A DNA stretch of 64,000 bases, from contig NZ_JAJOZC010000001.1 of the NCBI RefSeq assembly GCF_023701695.1, positions 7,687,894 to 7,751,893 on the forward strand, given 5' to 3'. Positions within the stretch are counted from its first letter, which is position 1, and each line of letters begins with the position of its first letter. Shown piece by piece: positions 8,728-17,916 of the stretch. A program made the position numbers and the translations under genes. Source of the DNA: Streptomyces sp. RKAG290 (GTDB taxonomy: Bacteria > Actinomycetota > Actinomycetes > Streptomycetales > Streptomycetaceae). Under the pieces are notes generated by a model. The model was given only the letters and a program-made list of their open reading frames with translations, was not told the DNA's origin and searched no databases.

Positions 8728-9543
8728 ATGCAGGCCAGGTCGCAGCGGACTCGCCAGAGGCTGGTCCACGCGGGCGCGGAGATGTTCAACCTGTACGGCT
8801 ACGCCCATGCCACGCTGGAGCAGATCGCGGGGGTCGCGGGCATGACGAAGGGGGCACTGTACTTTCATTTCGCCTCCAAGGACGGCCTTGCCGAGGCGGT
8901 GCAGGAGCAGGGCCGCGCCATGTTGCGGGAGTTCGTCGGGGAACACCAGGAGGCCGGTGTACCGCCGGTGCAGGTGCTCATCGACATGACGCACTGGCTG
9001 GCCCGGATGCTCCAGGACGACCTGGTGATCAGGGCGAGCTTCCGGATCACCAACGAGTGCACCGGCCGGGAGTCCCCGGGCGCCGACTTCCATGAGGTGT
9101 GGATCAGCGAGGTGCTGCGGCTCCTGGGGCAGGCCCGCGAGGCGGGTGCGCTGCAGGATCGCGGGGCGGAAAACGGGCCCGAGACACTGCTGTCCGCGAT
9201 GGTGTGCGGTATCGGAGTACTTGCGGGAACCGCTGTGCGCTTCCCGCGACTCAGCGACCAGGTGCCGGCGTTGTGGGCGCCCCTGCTGACGGCGCTGGTA
9301 CCGCCGGGCGACATCGCGCGCTACCGCACCCATCCACCGGCCGTTGCCGAAAACGCCCGACCGCCGGCCGCCACCGCCGAGACCGTCAGGCCGCCGGCCA
9401 CCACCGCCGAGACCGTCCGGCTGTCAGCCACCATCGCCAAGAGCGTGAGGGTGCCGGCCGCCGTCACCGGGGGCGTCAGGGCTGCGGCCGTAGCTGCCGG
9501 GAGCCCCGGCCGGGCAACGCGTGTCCTGACACCGGAGCACTGA
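8728..9543 (+). CDS. TetR-family regulator, ArpA/ScbR-like, with repetitive C-terminal tail
   Basis: The start is ATG 8728 after GGAGAAGGGG. The DNA-binding domain includes MTKGALYFHFASKDGLAEAV, close to butyrolactone receptors. The ligand domain has IRASFRITNECTGRE and a long region ending in WAPLLTALVPPG, as in pseudo-receptors. After about residue 200 the protein continues for some 70 residues of 10-residue repeats (consensus like PPAATAETVR), encoded by a 30-bp tandem repeat. That tail is not part of the TetR fold. A perfect 16-bp hairpin about 270 bases downstream may terminate transcription. Confidence 0.85.
   Translation: MQARSQRTRQRLVHAGAEMFNLYGYAHATLEQIAGVAGMTKGALYFHFASKDGLAEAVQEQGRAMLREFVGEHQEAGVPPVQVLIDMTHWLARMLQDDLVIRASFRITNECTGRESPGADFHEVWISEVLRLLGQAREAGALQDRGAENGPETLLSAMVCGIGVLAGTAVRFPRLSDQVPALWAPLLTALVPPGDIARYRTHPPAVAENARPPAATAETVRPPATTAETVRLSATIAKSVRVPAAVTGGVRAAAVAAGSPGRATRVLTPEH
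9331..9510 (+). repeat. Six 30-bp tandem repeats in the TetR gene tail
   Basis: Six consecutive in-frame 30-base units starting at 9331, 9361, 9391, 9421, 9451 and 9481. The second and third units are nearly identical; the outer units have diverged. They encode Ala/Thr/Val/Pro-rich decapeptides and could vary in number between strains. Confidence 0.75.
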
Positions 9544-9991
9544 CCGCACCAGAGCGCGCCCGCGCTGCGCTGCCTTGGGGCAGCGCCCCTCCAAGTGCCC
9601 GCGCGTCCTGCCTCAGGTACGCGGGCCGTCGGCTGGTCAGCGGTGGCCTCGGTGCGCCGCTGAAATGGTCCGAAAAGGTCTGAGGGACGCCGCGTTGGCG
9701 TGCGCCAGGCCAACGCTTGGGCCCGGAGTCAGCGTCTCAGCATGGCGGGGTGGATGACCGAGCACGCCCCGCCATACGTGGCCGCTCCCTGTGGTGTGCA
9801 GGCGTGGCAACGACCTCCGCCGCCTGTGGGCATGCAAGTGCCCACAGGCGGCGGGGCTTTGGTGCGCCGGACGAGGCCGCCCAGGTGAGCCCGTGCTGGT
9901 CTGTGCGCGTACGCCTGTGCGCCCGCCGCCGTCGGCATGCGAGGGAACGGGCACTCGCGGGTTGGGTCATCGACAGGGTGGCGACGCGTGA
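9544..9991. other. Intergenic region with strong hairpins
   Basis: No gene recognised. It contains a small GC hairpin (GCTGC-cttggg-GCAGC) at about 9574-9590 just after the TetR stop, and the 16-bp hairpin at 9817-9854. Both are terminator-like. Confidence 0.4.
9817..9854. terminator. Terminator-like hairpin, perfect 16-bp stem
   Basis: CCGCCGCCTGTGGGCA at 9817-9832 pairs perfectly with TGCCCACAGGCGGCGG at 9839-9854 around a 6-base loop, followed by GGCTTTGG. It separates the TetR gene from the convergent aldo/keto reductase. Confidence 0.6.
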
Positions 9992-10969
9992 TCAGCGTTC
10001 GAGCATCTGTGCCTGGGCCTCGGTGTGGGTGTCGCCGGCGGCCGGCGGCAGGCTGCTGAGCCTGTCCAGCTGCTCACCGGTCAGCGTCACGGCATCGGCG
10101 GCGGAGTTCTCCTCGACGCGGCTGACCCGCTTGGTGCCGGGGATCGGTGCGATGTCGTCGCCCTGGGCGAGCAGCCAGGCGAGGGCGACCTGCGCGGGCG
10201 TGGCGCCGACCTCTGAGGCCAGGGCCTGCACATCGTCGGCGATTGCGAGGTTGCGCTGGAAGTTCTCGCCGGTGAAGCGCGGGTTGTCACGCCGGAAATC
10301 GGATGCGTCGAACTGGTCGGTGGATCGGAGAGTGCCCGTCAGGAAGCCGCGGCCCAACGGGGAGAACGGCACCAGGCCGATGTTCAGCTCCCGCAGCACG
10401 GGCAGGACGCGCTCCTCGATCCCCCGGGTCCACAGGGAGTACTCCGACTGCACCGCGGTGACCGGCTGTACGGCGTGGGCGCGGCGGATCGAGTCCGGAC
10501 CGGCCTCCGAGAGGCCGAAGGCGCGCACCTTGCCCTCGGCGATCAGCTCGGCGACCGCCCCGGCCGTCTCCTCGATCGGCACGGCCGGATCCACCCTGTG
10601 CTGGTAGTACAGGTCGATGTGATCGGTGCCCAGTCGGGTGAGGGAACCCTCGACGGCGGTGCGGATGTTGGCCGGGCCGGAGTCCAGATTCCAGGCGCCG
10701 TCGCCGGCGTGGGAGACCATGCCGAACTTCGTGGCCAGGACCACCTTCTCCCGGCGCCCCTTCAGAGCCTTCCCGACCAGTTCCTCGTTTGTGTAGGGGC
10801 CGTAGATCTCGGCGGTGTCGATGAGTGTGACGCCCAGGTCCAGCGCCCGGTGCACGGTCCTGACCGACTCCGCGTCGTCCGTGCCGGAGCCGGTGTAGCC
10901 GTGGGACATACCCATCGCGCCGAGGCCGATCCGGGAAACCTCGAGGTCACGCAGGTTGATGTAGCGCAT
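9992..10969 (-). CDS. Aldo/keto reductase
   Basis: A 325-residue NADPH-dependent reductase of the AKR (AKR13-like) fold. The catalytic tetrad is visible: Asp and Tyr in DTAEIYG, Lys in ATKFG, His in YYQHRVD. SPLGRGFLTG and IPGTKRVSRVEEN form the cofactor-binding C-terminal part. The start is ATG 10969 with GGAGAGGA upstream. It reduces aldehydes or ketones; the substrate is unknown. It stands alone between the hormone locus and the MmyB-type regulator. Confidence 0.88.
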   Translation of the reverse strand: MRYINLRDLEVSRIGLGAMGMSHGYTGSGTDDAESVRTVHRALDLGVTLIDTAEIYGPYTNEELVGKALKGRREKVVLATKFGMVSHAGDGAWNLDSGPANIRTAVEGSLTRLGTDHIDLYYQHRVDPAVPIEETAGAVAELIAEGKVRAFGLSEAGPDSIRRAHAVQPVTAVQSEYSLWTRGIEERVLPVLRELNIGLVPFSPLGRGFLTGTLRSTDQFDASDFRRDNPRFTGENFQRNLAIADDVQALASEVGATPAQVALAWLLAQGDDIAPIPGTKRVSRVEENSAADAVTLTGEQLDRLSSLPPAAGDTHTEAQAQMLER

Positions 10970-11381
10970 TTCGTCCTCTCCGCAGCGTGGCTTACCCGGC
11001 ACCTCACTCTCGCCCGGTCCGGCAGGTCGGGCCTGCTGCGGCGCGGTCGGGCGACCGGGGTGCCGGCGTCTGTCTCCTGCACCTTCGCCCGGATCGCGCC
11101 GATGCGGCAGTGCGGGCTCTTCAGGAGCCATCGGGGCTTCCTCGCCCCGCGCCCCAGGTGCTCGTCGGGCCAGACTGGAGTCAAGCATCCGAGAGCGCGC
11201 AAAGCGAGGGCGCCGAGCTGGGCCGCTGTCTGCGCGCCCCCCCGCACGCGGACCGCCCCGGCACCCCTGACCACGACGCCCTGCTGCTGCTCGGCATGAG
11301 CGCGCCTCAACCGACGCAACGCCCCGCGTCGGCGCCGAGAGCCACCGGGCAGCAGTCCGGCGGCGAATGACCACCGGATGC
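10970..11381. other. Intergenic region without recognised gene
   Basis: About 410 bases between the start of the aldo/keto reductase and the end of the MmyB-type regulator, both on the minus strand. No frame shows family resemblance. The reductase promoter should lie here. Confidence 0.35.
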
Positions 11382-12251
11382 TTATTCGGCGGGCTCAGCG
11401 GTGGCCCGGTGCCGGCCGGCCGCCCAGGAGGCGAGGATGCGCAGGCCGTCGTGGGTGGGCGTGCCCACCTCGGCCGTCCATACGACGAGCTGCTGATCCG
11501 GGTCGGTGCTGGCGGTCAGAGTGTCCCAGTCCAGGGAGAGCTCGCCGGCGACCGGGTGGTTGAGGACCTTCGTCCCCACGCTGAGCGTGGCGACGTGATG
11601 CGCGGCCCACCACTGACGGAAGTCCTCGTCCTGGACGGACAGTTCGCCGACCAGAGCGGTCAGACGGGGATCGTTCGGATACTTCGCCGCCTGCATGCGC
11701 AATTGTGCGACCGCGGTGCGGGCGACGCCTTTCCAGTCGGCGTACAGGTTACGCATCGCCGGGTCGGTGAAAAGAATGCGTACGTAATTGCGGTGCTTCT
11801 CCGGAACAGCGGCGAAGTCGGTGACGAGGGCCGCTGCGAGGGGATTCCACGCGATGACGTCCATCCGGCGGCCCATCACGACGGCGGGCGTGGAAGTGAG
11901 GTCGTCCAGGACCCTGCGCAGCTGCGGCTGTACCCTCTGCCGGGCCCTGCGGCGCGGCTTCGCGGTCTCCTTGCCGGCCAGGCTGAACAGGTAGCGCCGC
12001 TGGTCGTCATCCAGCTGCAGGGCCTGTGCCACCGCCTCCAGTACCGGTGCCGAGGCGGGTAGTCGGCCCTGCTCCAGGCGGGTGTAGTAGTCCGTGGAGA
12101 TCGCCGCGAGCTGGGCGATCTCTTCCCGGCGCAGCCCGGCGACTCGGCGTGGGCCCGCGCTGTCGGGCAGGCCCACGGCGCGGGGACTCAGCTCGGCGCG
12201 GCGGGCCTTGAGGAACTCGCCCAGCTCGTTCAGGTGCGGTGTTGGACTCAT
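11382..12251 (-). CDS. MmyB-type XRE regulator (HTH plus MmyB ligand-binding domain)
   Basis: A 289-residue protein. The N-terminal xenobiotic-response HTH includes GLRREEIAQLAAISTDYYTR. The C-terminal MmyB domain shows WNPLAAALV, DPAMRNLYADW and YPNDPRLTALVGEL, the usual landmarks. Members bind a small hydrophobic ligand and typically control a divergent oxidoreductase operon. That is the arrangement here: a decarboxylase/SDR/cupin operon starts at 12412 on the other strand. A 12-bp direct repeat in the shared promoter region may be its operator. Confidence 0.88.
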   Translation of the reverse strand: MSPTPHLNELGEFLKARRAELSPRAVGLPDSAGPRRVAGLRREEIAQLAAISTDYYTRLEQGRLPASAPVLEAVAQALQLDDDQRRYLFSLAGKETAKPRRRARQRVQPQLRRVLDDLTSTPAVVMGRRMDVIAWNPLAAALVTDFAAVPEKHRNYVRILFTDPAMRNLYADWKGVARTAVAQLRMQAAKYPNDPRLTALVGELSVQDEDFRQWWAAHHVATLSVGTKVLNHPVAGELSLDWDTLTASTDPDQQLVVWTAEVGTPTHDGLRILASWAAGRHRATAEPAE

Positions 12252-12295
12252 GCCCCCAGTGTGGCAGCGGAAGTGCCGGCCGTGAGGGGGAAGGA

Positions 12296-12322
12296 TTCTT
12301 CCCAGGATGTTTCTTCCCAGGA
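12296..12322. promoter_or_regulatory. Direct repeat in the MmyB regulator/operon divergent promoter
   Basis: TTCTTCCCAGGA occurs at 12296-12307 and again at 12311-12322, 15 bp start to start. It is a candidate operator for the adjacent MmyB-type regulator. Confidence 0.45.
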
Positions 12323-12411
12323 AAAAACTCTCCTCTGCACGGACACATGCATGAGTGCGAACCTGGAATTACGCCGGAAAGGGCGACGGGGAAACGGAAG
12401 GAAAGAGCATC

Positions 12412-12750
12412 GTGCCGGAAAAGCAATCCGCAGCGCAGCAGGCCATCGGCGACGTCGCGCCCAAGCTGGCCGACCTCACCGACCAGGTGCTGTTCGGCGA
12501 CGTCTGGGAACGCGAAGGGCTCTCTCCGCGGGATCGCAGCCTGGTCACCGTAGCCGCGCTGATCGCCCTCTACCGCTCCGACCAGCTCGGCTTCCACCTC
12601 AAGCTGGCTCTGGAGAACGGGCTGGCCGAGGAAGAGCTGAGCGAGGCCATCACCCATCTGGCCTTCTACGCGGGCTGGCCCAACGCCATGGGAGCCGCCG
12701 CCCAGCTGAAGGCCGTCCTGGCGTCCGCCGACGCCCCCCAGGATCACTGA
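12412..12750 (+). CDS. Carboxymuconolactone decarboxylase family protein
   Basis: A small alpha-helical protein of 112 residues from GTG 12412, preceded by GGAAGGAAAGAG. LSPRDRSLVTVAALIAL and GLAEEELSEAITHLAFYAGW are the family signature. No CxxC peroxidatic pair is present, so it belongs to the non-AhpD branch. It is the first gene of an operon with an SDR and a cupin, a set seen repeatedly next to MmyB-type regulators and probably involved in handling small organic or quinone-like compounds. Confidence 0.85.
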   Translation: MPEKQSAAQQAIGDVAPKLADLTDQVLFGDVWEREGLSPRDRSLVTVAALIALYRSDQLGFHLKLALENGLAEEELSEAITHLAFYAGWPNAMGAAAQLKAVLASADAPQDH

Positions 12751-12785
12751 CACCCCATTCTCTTCACGCAGGAGCTCCACTTCTC

Positions 12786-13628
12786 ATGAGCAAGGTCATC
12801 CTCATCACCGGTGCGGGGCGCGGCCTGGGCACCGATATCGCCCGCCAGGCCCTGGCCGCCGGCCACCAGGTCGTAGCCACCGGCCGCCGCCCCGAAAGCG
12901 TGCTCGAGGCCCTCGGCGGTGAGCAGAGAGATCTGCTGGTCGCTGCCCTGGACATCACGAGTGCCGACGCCGCCCAGGTGGCCGTCGATGCCGCCGTGAC
13001 CCGGTTCGGCCGCATCGACGTGCTGATCAACAACGCCGCCACCTTCCAGGCCGGCTACTTCGAGGAGATCTCCGACGCGCAGATGCGGGCCCAGATCGAG
13101 ACGAACCTGTTCGGCCCGATGAACATCACCCGTGCCGTCCTGCCCGTCATGCGTGCCCGGCGCCGCGGGCACGTCGTCACGATCTCCTCGATCGCCGGGC
13201 TGGTCGGCCAGGAGTTCTGCGTCGCCTACGCCGCTTCCAAGTTCGGCGTCGAAGGCTGGATGGAGTCCTTGCGCCACGACGTCGAGCCCTACGGCATCCG
13301 CACCACCATCGTCGAGCCCGGCTTCTTCCGCACCGAGCTGCTGGTGGACGCTTCCACCAGCTGGGCGGAGCTCTCGATCGACGACTACGCCGAGCGCACC
13401 AGGACCACCAAGGCGATGTGGCAGTCGATGAACGGTCAGCAGGCCGGCGACCCGGCCAAGCTCGCCGACGCCCTGTTGAAGGTCACCGACCTGGACGAGC
13501 CGCCGCTGCGCTTCGTCGCGGGCGACGACGCCATCCCCACGGCCCAGGCCAAGGGCCAGGAGATCACGGCGCAGGCCACCGCCTCCCGCACCCTGGGCAG
13601 CGCCCTCGCCCACACCGACGCCGTCTGA
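12786..13628 (+). CDS. Short-chain dehydrogenase/reductase
   Basis: A 280-residue classical SDR. The cofactor motif is TGAGRGLG near residue 9, the structural motif NNAA near residue 82, and the catalytic site has YAASK near residue 152 with SSIAG upstream. It starts 35 bp after the decarboxylase-family gene and is followed by the cupin. The group is divergent from the MmyB regulator, fitting an inducible detoxification operon. Substrate unknown. Confidence 0.9.
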   Translation: MSKVILITGAGRGLGTDIARQALAAGHQVVATGRRPESVLEALGGEQRDLLVAALDITSADAAQVAVDAAVTRFGRIDVLINNAATFQAGYFEEISDAQMRAQIETNLFGPMNITRAVLPVMRARRRGHVVTISSIAGLVGQEFCVAYAASKFGVEGWMESLRHDVEPYGIRTTIVEPGFFRTELLVDASTSWAELSIDDYAERTRTTKAMWQSMNGQQAGDPAKLADALLKVTDLDEPPLRFVAGDDAIPTAQAKGQEITAQATASRTLGSALAHTDAV

Positions 13629-13661
13629 ACCGGCCACCTCGAACGCACCAAGGAGCACGTC

Positions 13662-14084
13662 ATGGAATTCGTCAAGCCGCACCCCACCGGCAAGGGACCC
13701 GCAGACTGGTTCAACGGAGACGTCTGGTCCGACGTCATCCACGCCGGCCAGGAACCTTCACGCATCCGCGCCAACATGGTGCGCTTCGCCCCCGGTGCCC
13801 GTACCGCCTGGCACCACCACGCCGTCGGCCAGACCCTGCATGTCGTCGCCGGGACCGCCCTGATCGGCACCCGGGACGGCACCGTCTACGCCGCTCAGCC
13901 CGGTGAAACCGTCACCTGCCCGCCCGGCGAGGAGCACTGGCACGGTGCCACCGAGGACCGCTTCATGCAGCACCTCGCACTGTGGGACGGCACCGCCCCG
14001 GACGACGACCGTCCGGAGACCACCTGGCTGGAGCACGTCACCGACGCCCAGTACCAGGCGCCCCGCGCCCACAGCAGCCGCTGA
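13662..14084 (+). CDS. Cupin-domain protein
   Basis: A 140-residue single-domain cupin. The metal motifs are visible as TAWHHHAVGQTLHVV (cupin 1) and GEEHWHGA (cupin 2). AAGGAG lies just upstream of ATG 13662. It is the third gene of the MmyB-linked operon. Such cupins are small metal enzymes or binders; the reaction cannot be assigned. Confidence 0.88.
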   Translation: MEFVKPHPTGKGPADWFNGDVWSDVIHAGQEPSRIRANMVRFAPGARTAWHHHAVGQTLHVVAGTALIGTRDGTVYAAQPGETVTCPPGEEHWHGATEDRFMQHLALWDGTAPDDDRPETTWLEHVTDAQYQAPRAHSSR

Positions 14085-14127
14085 CTCACACCGCGCCCAC
14101 GCGAAGGAGCCACCCGGCAAGGACCGC

Positions 14128-14465
14128 GACGACGACCGCCCTCTTCGGCGGCACCGGACCCCACTGGGGCCCTCCGCCAGGTCCTCCTCCCCGAGCCGGA
14201 CCCCGGCCAGATCGTGGTGCGCGCGCACGCGGTGGCGCTGAACAACGCCGACGCTGCGATCCTTGCCGCTGCCGACCCCACCGCCGGCGGCAGCGGCGAG
14301 GAATACCAGGCCGGCTACGAATTCGCCGGTGACGTCACGGCGGTCGGCGACGGCGTCGACACCACCACCGTGGGCCGTCGCGTGATGGGCACGAGTCCGG
14401 CGAGCTTCGCCCACTACGTACTGGCCGACCACCGGCACACCCTGCCCGCCCCACCCGAGTTGGCG
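14128..14465 (+). pseudogene. Remnant of a quinone-oxidoreductase-like dehydrogenase
   Basis: LFGGTGP in one frame and TGALRQVLLPEPDPGQIVVR in another give the N-terminus of a medium-chain reductase, joined only if one base of CCCC at 14159-14162 is removed. Homology runs on through ALNNAD and YEFAGDVTAVGDGV to HTLPAPPELA, then stops. The Rossmann domain and the rest (about 200 residues) are missing. It follows the cupin and may once have been part of that operon. Truncation at the 3' end makes this a true remnant rather than a mere sequencing error. Confidence 0.65.
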
Positions 14466-14826
14466 CGTGCGCCACGATGCAGGTCATGCTCAGCGCATCG
14501 AGCGGGAGAGCTGAGGAAGCGGCCTCACCGGTCTCATCCCTTGACCACAGCAGCAGATGACTGTGCCCCCTGCTGAATCGGCCATCCCGGCAGGGGCACA
14601 GCATGTCCCGGCTCTCCATCCGTCGCCGGCAGCCCTGACAGGAGCTGCCGCACGGTCCCTCTTGCGTCCGTCGCGCGCACAGCCGCCAGTTGGCCTTCGC
14701 CGCGTATGGGTGAAGCACCACGAAGACTTCATCTCCACACCGGAATGAAGTGGGTGGCTCCGGGTAGTGGCTGCTTCGCGCATGCGCGCACCTCACGTGT
14801 CGTCAGAGGGAAAGGGAAAGATCGCG
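14466..14826. other. Intergenic region after the dehydrogenase remnant
   Basis: No protein family recognised on either strand. The abrupt loss of dehydrogenase homology near 14465 suggests a deletion or rearrangement junction here. GAGGGAAAGGGAAAG at about 14807-14821 is the likely ribosome-binding region of the sigma factor. Confidence 0.35.
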
Positions 14827-15695
14827 ATGTCGACCTCCGCATTCATGCAGGCGCCGACTACCGAGGCCGCCCGGCGCCGATGCTCCCGGAAATCGCCGAC
14901 CCGCAGAAGATCGCACCGAAGGACGCCCGAGCGATCAGCAAGCTGTTCTTCGACCGGTTGCAGAGTCTCGAAGAGGGCACCGCGGACTACCAGTACGCGC
15001 GCAACACCCTGATCGAGATGAACCTGAGCCTGGTGCACTTCGTGGCTGCCCGGTACCGCAACCGCGGCAGCGGTGAGATGGAAGACATCGTGCAGGTGGG
15101 CACCATCGGTCTGATCAAGGCCATCGACCGCTTCGAGCTCTCCCGCGAAGTCGAGTTCACCTCCTTCGCGATCCCCTACATCAGCGGCGAGATCAAGCGG
15201 TTCTTCCGCGACACCACGTGGTCCGTCCATGTTCCCAGGCGCCTTCAGGAGCTCCGGGTCACCCTGGCCAAGGCGAAGGAGGACTTCGCCACGGCCCTGG
15301 GCCGGGAGGCCACGGTCGCCGAACTGGCCGAACATCTGGCGATCAGCGAAGAGGAGGTGACCGAGGGTCTCATCGCCTCCAACGGCTACACCGCGGACTC
15401 CCTCGACGTGCCCGTCGACACAGCCGAGAGCGGCGCAGGCGGAGCACCGCGATCCCACGCCGACCTCACCGGCGGCTGCGATCCCGGAATGGAACTGGTC
15501 GAGAACCTCCACTCCCTCGCCCCCCTCATGGCAACCCTGGACGAGCGGGAGCTCGCCATCGTGCAGATGCGCTTCGGGCAGGAGATGACACAGGCCCAGA
15601 TCGGCGAACACCTCGGTCTGTCCCAGATGCACGTCTCACGCCTGCTCAGCCGCATCCTCACCCGCCTCCGCGAAGGCATCCTGACCGAGGACTGA
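14827..15695 (+). CDS. RNA polymerase sigma factor, SigB/SigF/SigG subfamily (apparent N-terminal frameshift)
   Basis: A group 3 sigma factor. Regions 2, 3 and 4 are intact: DIVQVGTIGLIKAIDRFE and FTSFAIPYISGEIKRFFRD (region 2), the VPRRLQELR block (region 3), and MTQAQIGEHLGLSQMHVSRL (region 4.2 helix-turn-helix). ATG 14827 has a purine-rich site and encodes MSTSAFMQAPTTEAA, then the frame is lost. Restoring one base in CCC at 14870-14872 gives APAPMLPEIADPQ and joins the main frame. If the sequence is right, translation could start at ATG 14880 instead and lose only about 18 residues. Such factors govern stress or development. No anti-sigma gene is adjacent. Confidence 0.85.
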
Positions 15696-15859
15696 CCCGC
15701 ACCCGCCCGCGCCGAACCCCCCCCCCGGTTTCCCGGCGCGGCAAGCGGACGGCGTGGGCGGGTCGGTGGCCCTCGCGAGATAGGTTCAGTGAGTTGGGTG
15801 CGGCAGGGCGGACGAGCGTCTCCCTGCCCGCACACGGTCGAGGTCGATGGAGGAACGCG

Positions 15860-16650
15860 GTGTCTGTGTCTGGTGCGGAGCAGGTGGTGCCGGTTGCGGG
15901 CATGCCGTGCTGGGTCAACCTCATGGTCGGTGACCTGGCCAACGCACGGGCCTTCTACTCGGCGGTGCTCGGCTGGGAGTTCCGCAGGAGTTCCCTGGGC
16001 AATCAGTTCGTCGTCGCGTCGGCCGGTGGCCTGCCGGTGGCGGGCATCGGCGAACGCCGGCCCGGACTTGCTCCGGCCTCGGTCTGGACGCCGTACTTCG
16101 CGGTGCGCGATGCCGATGTGACAGCGGCCCGGATCCAGGAGCGAGGTGCCACCCTCGCGGTGGGCCCCATCCCTCTGGGGCGTGGGCGCGCCGGGCTGGC
16201 CGCCGACCCTGACGGGGCGGCTTTCGGCTTCTGGGAAGGCCCGGCCCTGGCCTGGGAGCCGGGCGAAGGAGGAGGCGCCCCGGCCCGGCTCGATCTGCAG
16301 ACCCGTGACGCGTTCGACGCGGCGAAGTTCTACGGGGAGGTCTTCGGCTGGGCCACCGAAGAGGGCACCGACGTCGCATACCGGGATCACCACGTCGTCG
16401 TCGAGCGGGACACACATCCAGTCCTCTCCCTGCGCGGTGGCGGAGCACAGAATTCCGAGCAGGCACAGCTGCGCCCGCGGTGGCTGGTGAACTTCCCCGT
16501 AGCCGATGTCGATCGCGCCGTCGCCGCCGCGATCGGTGCCGGAGGCACCAGGCCTCAGCCGTCAGCCACCGCGTGGGCACCGAAGGGTTCTCCCGAACCC
16601 TGCAGGACCCGGACGGCGGTCTGTTCACCCTCAGCCACCGAAGCAGCTGA
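15860..16650 (+). CDS. Two-domain glyoxalase/bleomycin-resistance-like protein
   Basis: GTG 15860 follows GGAGGAA. Two tandem VOC domains are seen. The first starts PCWVNLMVGDLANARAFYS, the second RLDLQTRDAFDAAKFYGEVF, as in the 27-kDa antigen CFP30B-like group. The final strand is shifted: after GGTRP the reading frame ends in unrelated sequence at 16714, whereas restoring one base near 16551-16562 gives AVSHRVGTEG and LQDPDGGLFTLSHRSS, the normal ending, with stop at 16650. The family binds metals or small reactive compounds; the substrate is unknown. Confidence 0.8.
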
Positions 16651-16811
16651 GACGCGCCAGTGCCGGCCCCTCAGCGGGCGATTGAGGTCTCTGGGCCGGT
16701 GCGCGGGCCGCTGACGGGCGCAGCGAGGGCAGTCGCGTGCCGACTGCCTCTCGCTGATGATGGGGTGTTGGTGATCTGACCGGTCCGGTAGGGAGGCCCC
16801 CGGTCCAGCCG

Positions 16812-17666
16812 TCAGGTCAGAAAGTCGTTGACGGCTTCCAGCCAGGCACCAGGCTGATCGATGTGAGCCATGTGCCCTGCCTCTTCGAGGATCACGGCGC
16901 GTGCGGAGGGAATCAGGCCCGCTGTCTCGTCGGCCAGGGATGCGGGAAAGATCATGTCCTGCCGACCGTGAAGCAGGAGCAGGGGCAGGCCGAGGGATGC
17001 CAGCCGCTGAGCCGCGTCGGCAGGCCGGGGGTCGGGGAGCATCCCGGCCTTCCAGGGGCGCAGCCACTCACCGGAGAATTGGATGCCGGCCAGGCGGTCC
17101 AGATAGTCCGGCAGCACTTGCGCCCGCCAGACGTTTGTCGACGCCGAGGCGACGGCGGCGGCGCGGGTGAGTTCTGCCCCGGACAAGGCCGGGTCGGACC
17201 ACACGACGTTCTCCGCAGCAAGTCGCTCGGTGCGTTCGTGCCAGCCCTCGAAGGCGTTCCCCGGTACTGGAAGGACGCTGCTCGACGCGATGACCAGACG
17301 ACGTACCCGCTCGGGAAATTCCAGTGCGAACCGTTGGGCGATGAGCCCACCGTAGGAGAACCCGAGAACGTCGGCCTGCGCGGAGTCCAGAGCGTCCAGG
17401 ACGACCGCGAGATCGCCGGTAGCCGCAGCGGGCGTGTACTGCTCGCTTGCCAGACCACGAGTCGAACGGCCGCAACCGCGTAGATCGGGGAGCACGATCC
17501 TGCGGCGGCCGGCCAAGCGATCGAGCGGCTCCCGCAAGTAGGTGTGATCCCAGTCAGGACCCCCATGGATCACGAGCAGTGTGCGCTCGCTGGGGCCCGC
17601 ACTCTGCGTGACAAAGAGTTCCACGACGGGCTCGGTGGACACGGGGACGGTGCTCATGCTGAACAT
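16812..17666 (-). CDS. Alpha/beta hydrolase (proline-iminopeptidase-like)
   Basis: A 284-residue alpha/beta hydrolase. The oxyanion loop is HGGPD near residue 34, and the nucleophile elbow is GFSYGG with Ser near residue 104. The acid is Asp in LLHGRQD and the catalytic His is in AGHMAHID. HGGPD and DLRGCGRS suggest the proline iminopeptidase/esterase group. It is monocistronic as far as the sequence shows. A second ATG at 17657 is an alternative start. Confidence 0.85.
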   Translation of the reverse strand: MFSMSTVPVSTEPVVELFVTQSAGPSERTLLVIHGGPDWDHTYLREPLDRLAGRRRIVLPDLRGCGRSTRGLASEQYTPAAATGDLAVVLDALDSAQADVLGFSYGGLIAQRFALEFPERVRRLVIASSSVLPVPGNAFEGWHERTERLAAENVVWSDPALSGAELTRAAAVASASTNVWRAQVLPDYLDRLAGIQFSGEWLRPWKAGMLPDPRPADAAQRLASLGLPLLLLHGRQDMIFPASLADETAGLIPSARAVILEEAGHMAHIDQPGAWLEAVNDFLT

Positions 17667-17916
17667 GGCTTCAGTTTCCCAAGCTCCTCCTCGGCGTCCA
17701 ACGTTCGTACTCCCGGCTTGGTGCCAAGGCTCGTAGAGCGACTGGGACTTGGGTCGATCAGACGGGCTGCCTACCCGGCGGTCCTTTCCGGAATCGTCCC
17801 GTTACGGCATGGGGCCTGCCCCTCTGCTGCACTGTGAGGCAGGGTGCGGAACGTCCGGAAAAGCGGAGTTCGGTCCTCCGTGACTGGGCGGGTGGGGAGG
17901 GGGCATTCGCAGCACC

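Noticed and set aside
9331..9510. Tandem repeats considered as a CRISPR array
   Set aside because: Units are contiguous without spacers and encode an in-frame protein tail; no cas genes are present.
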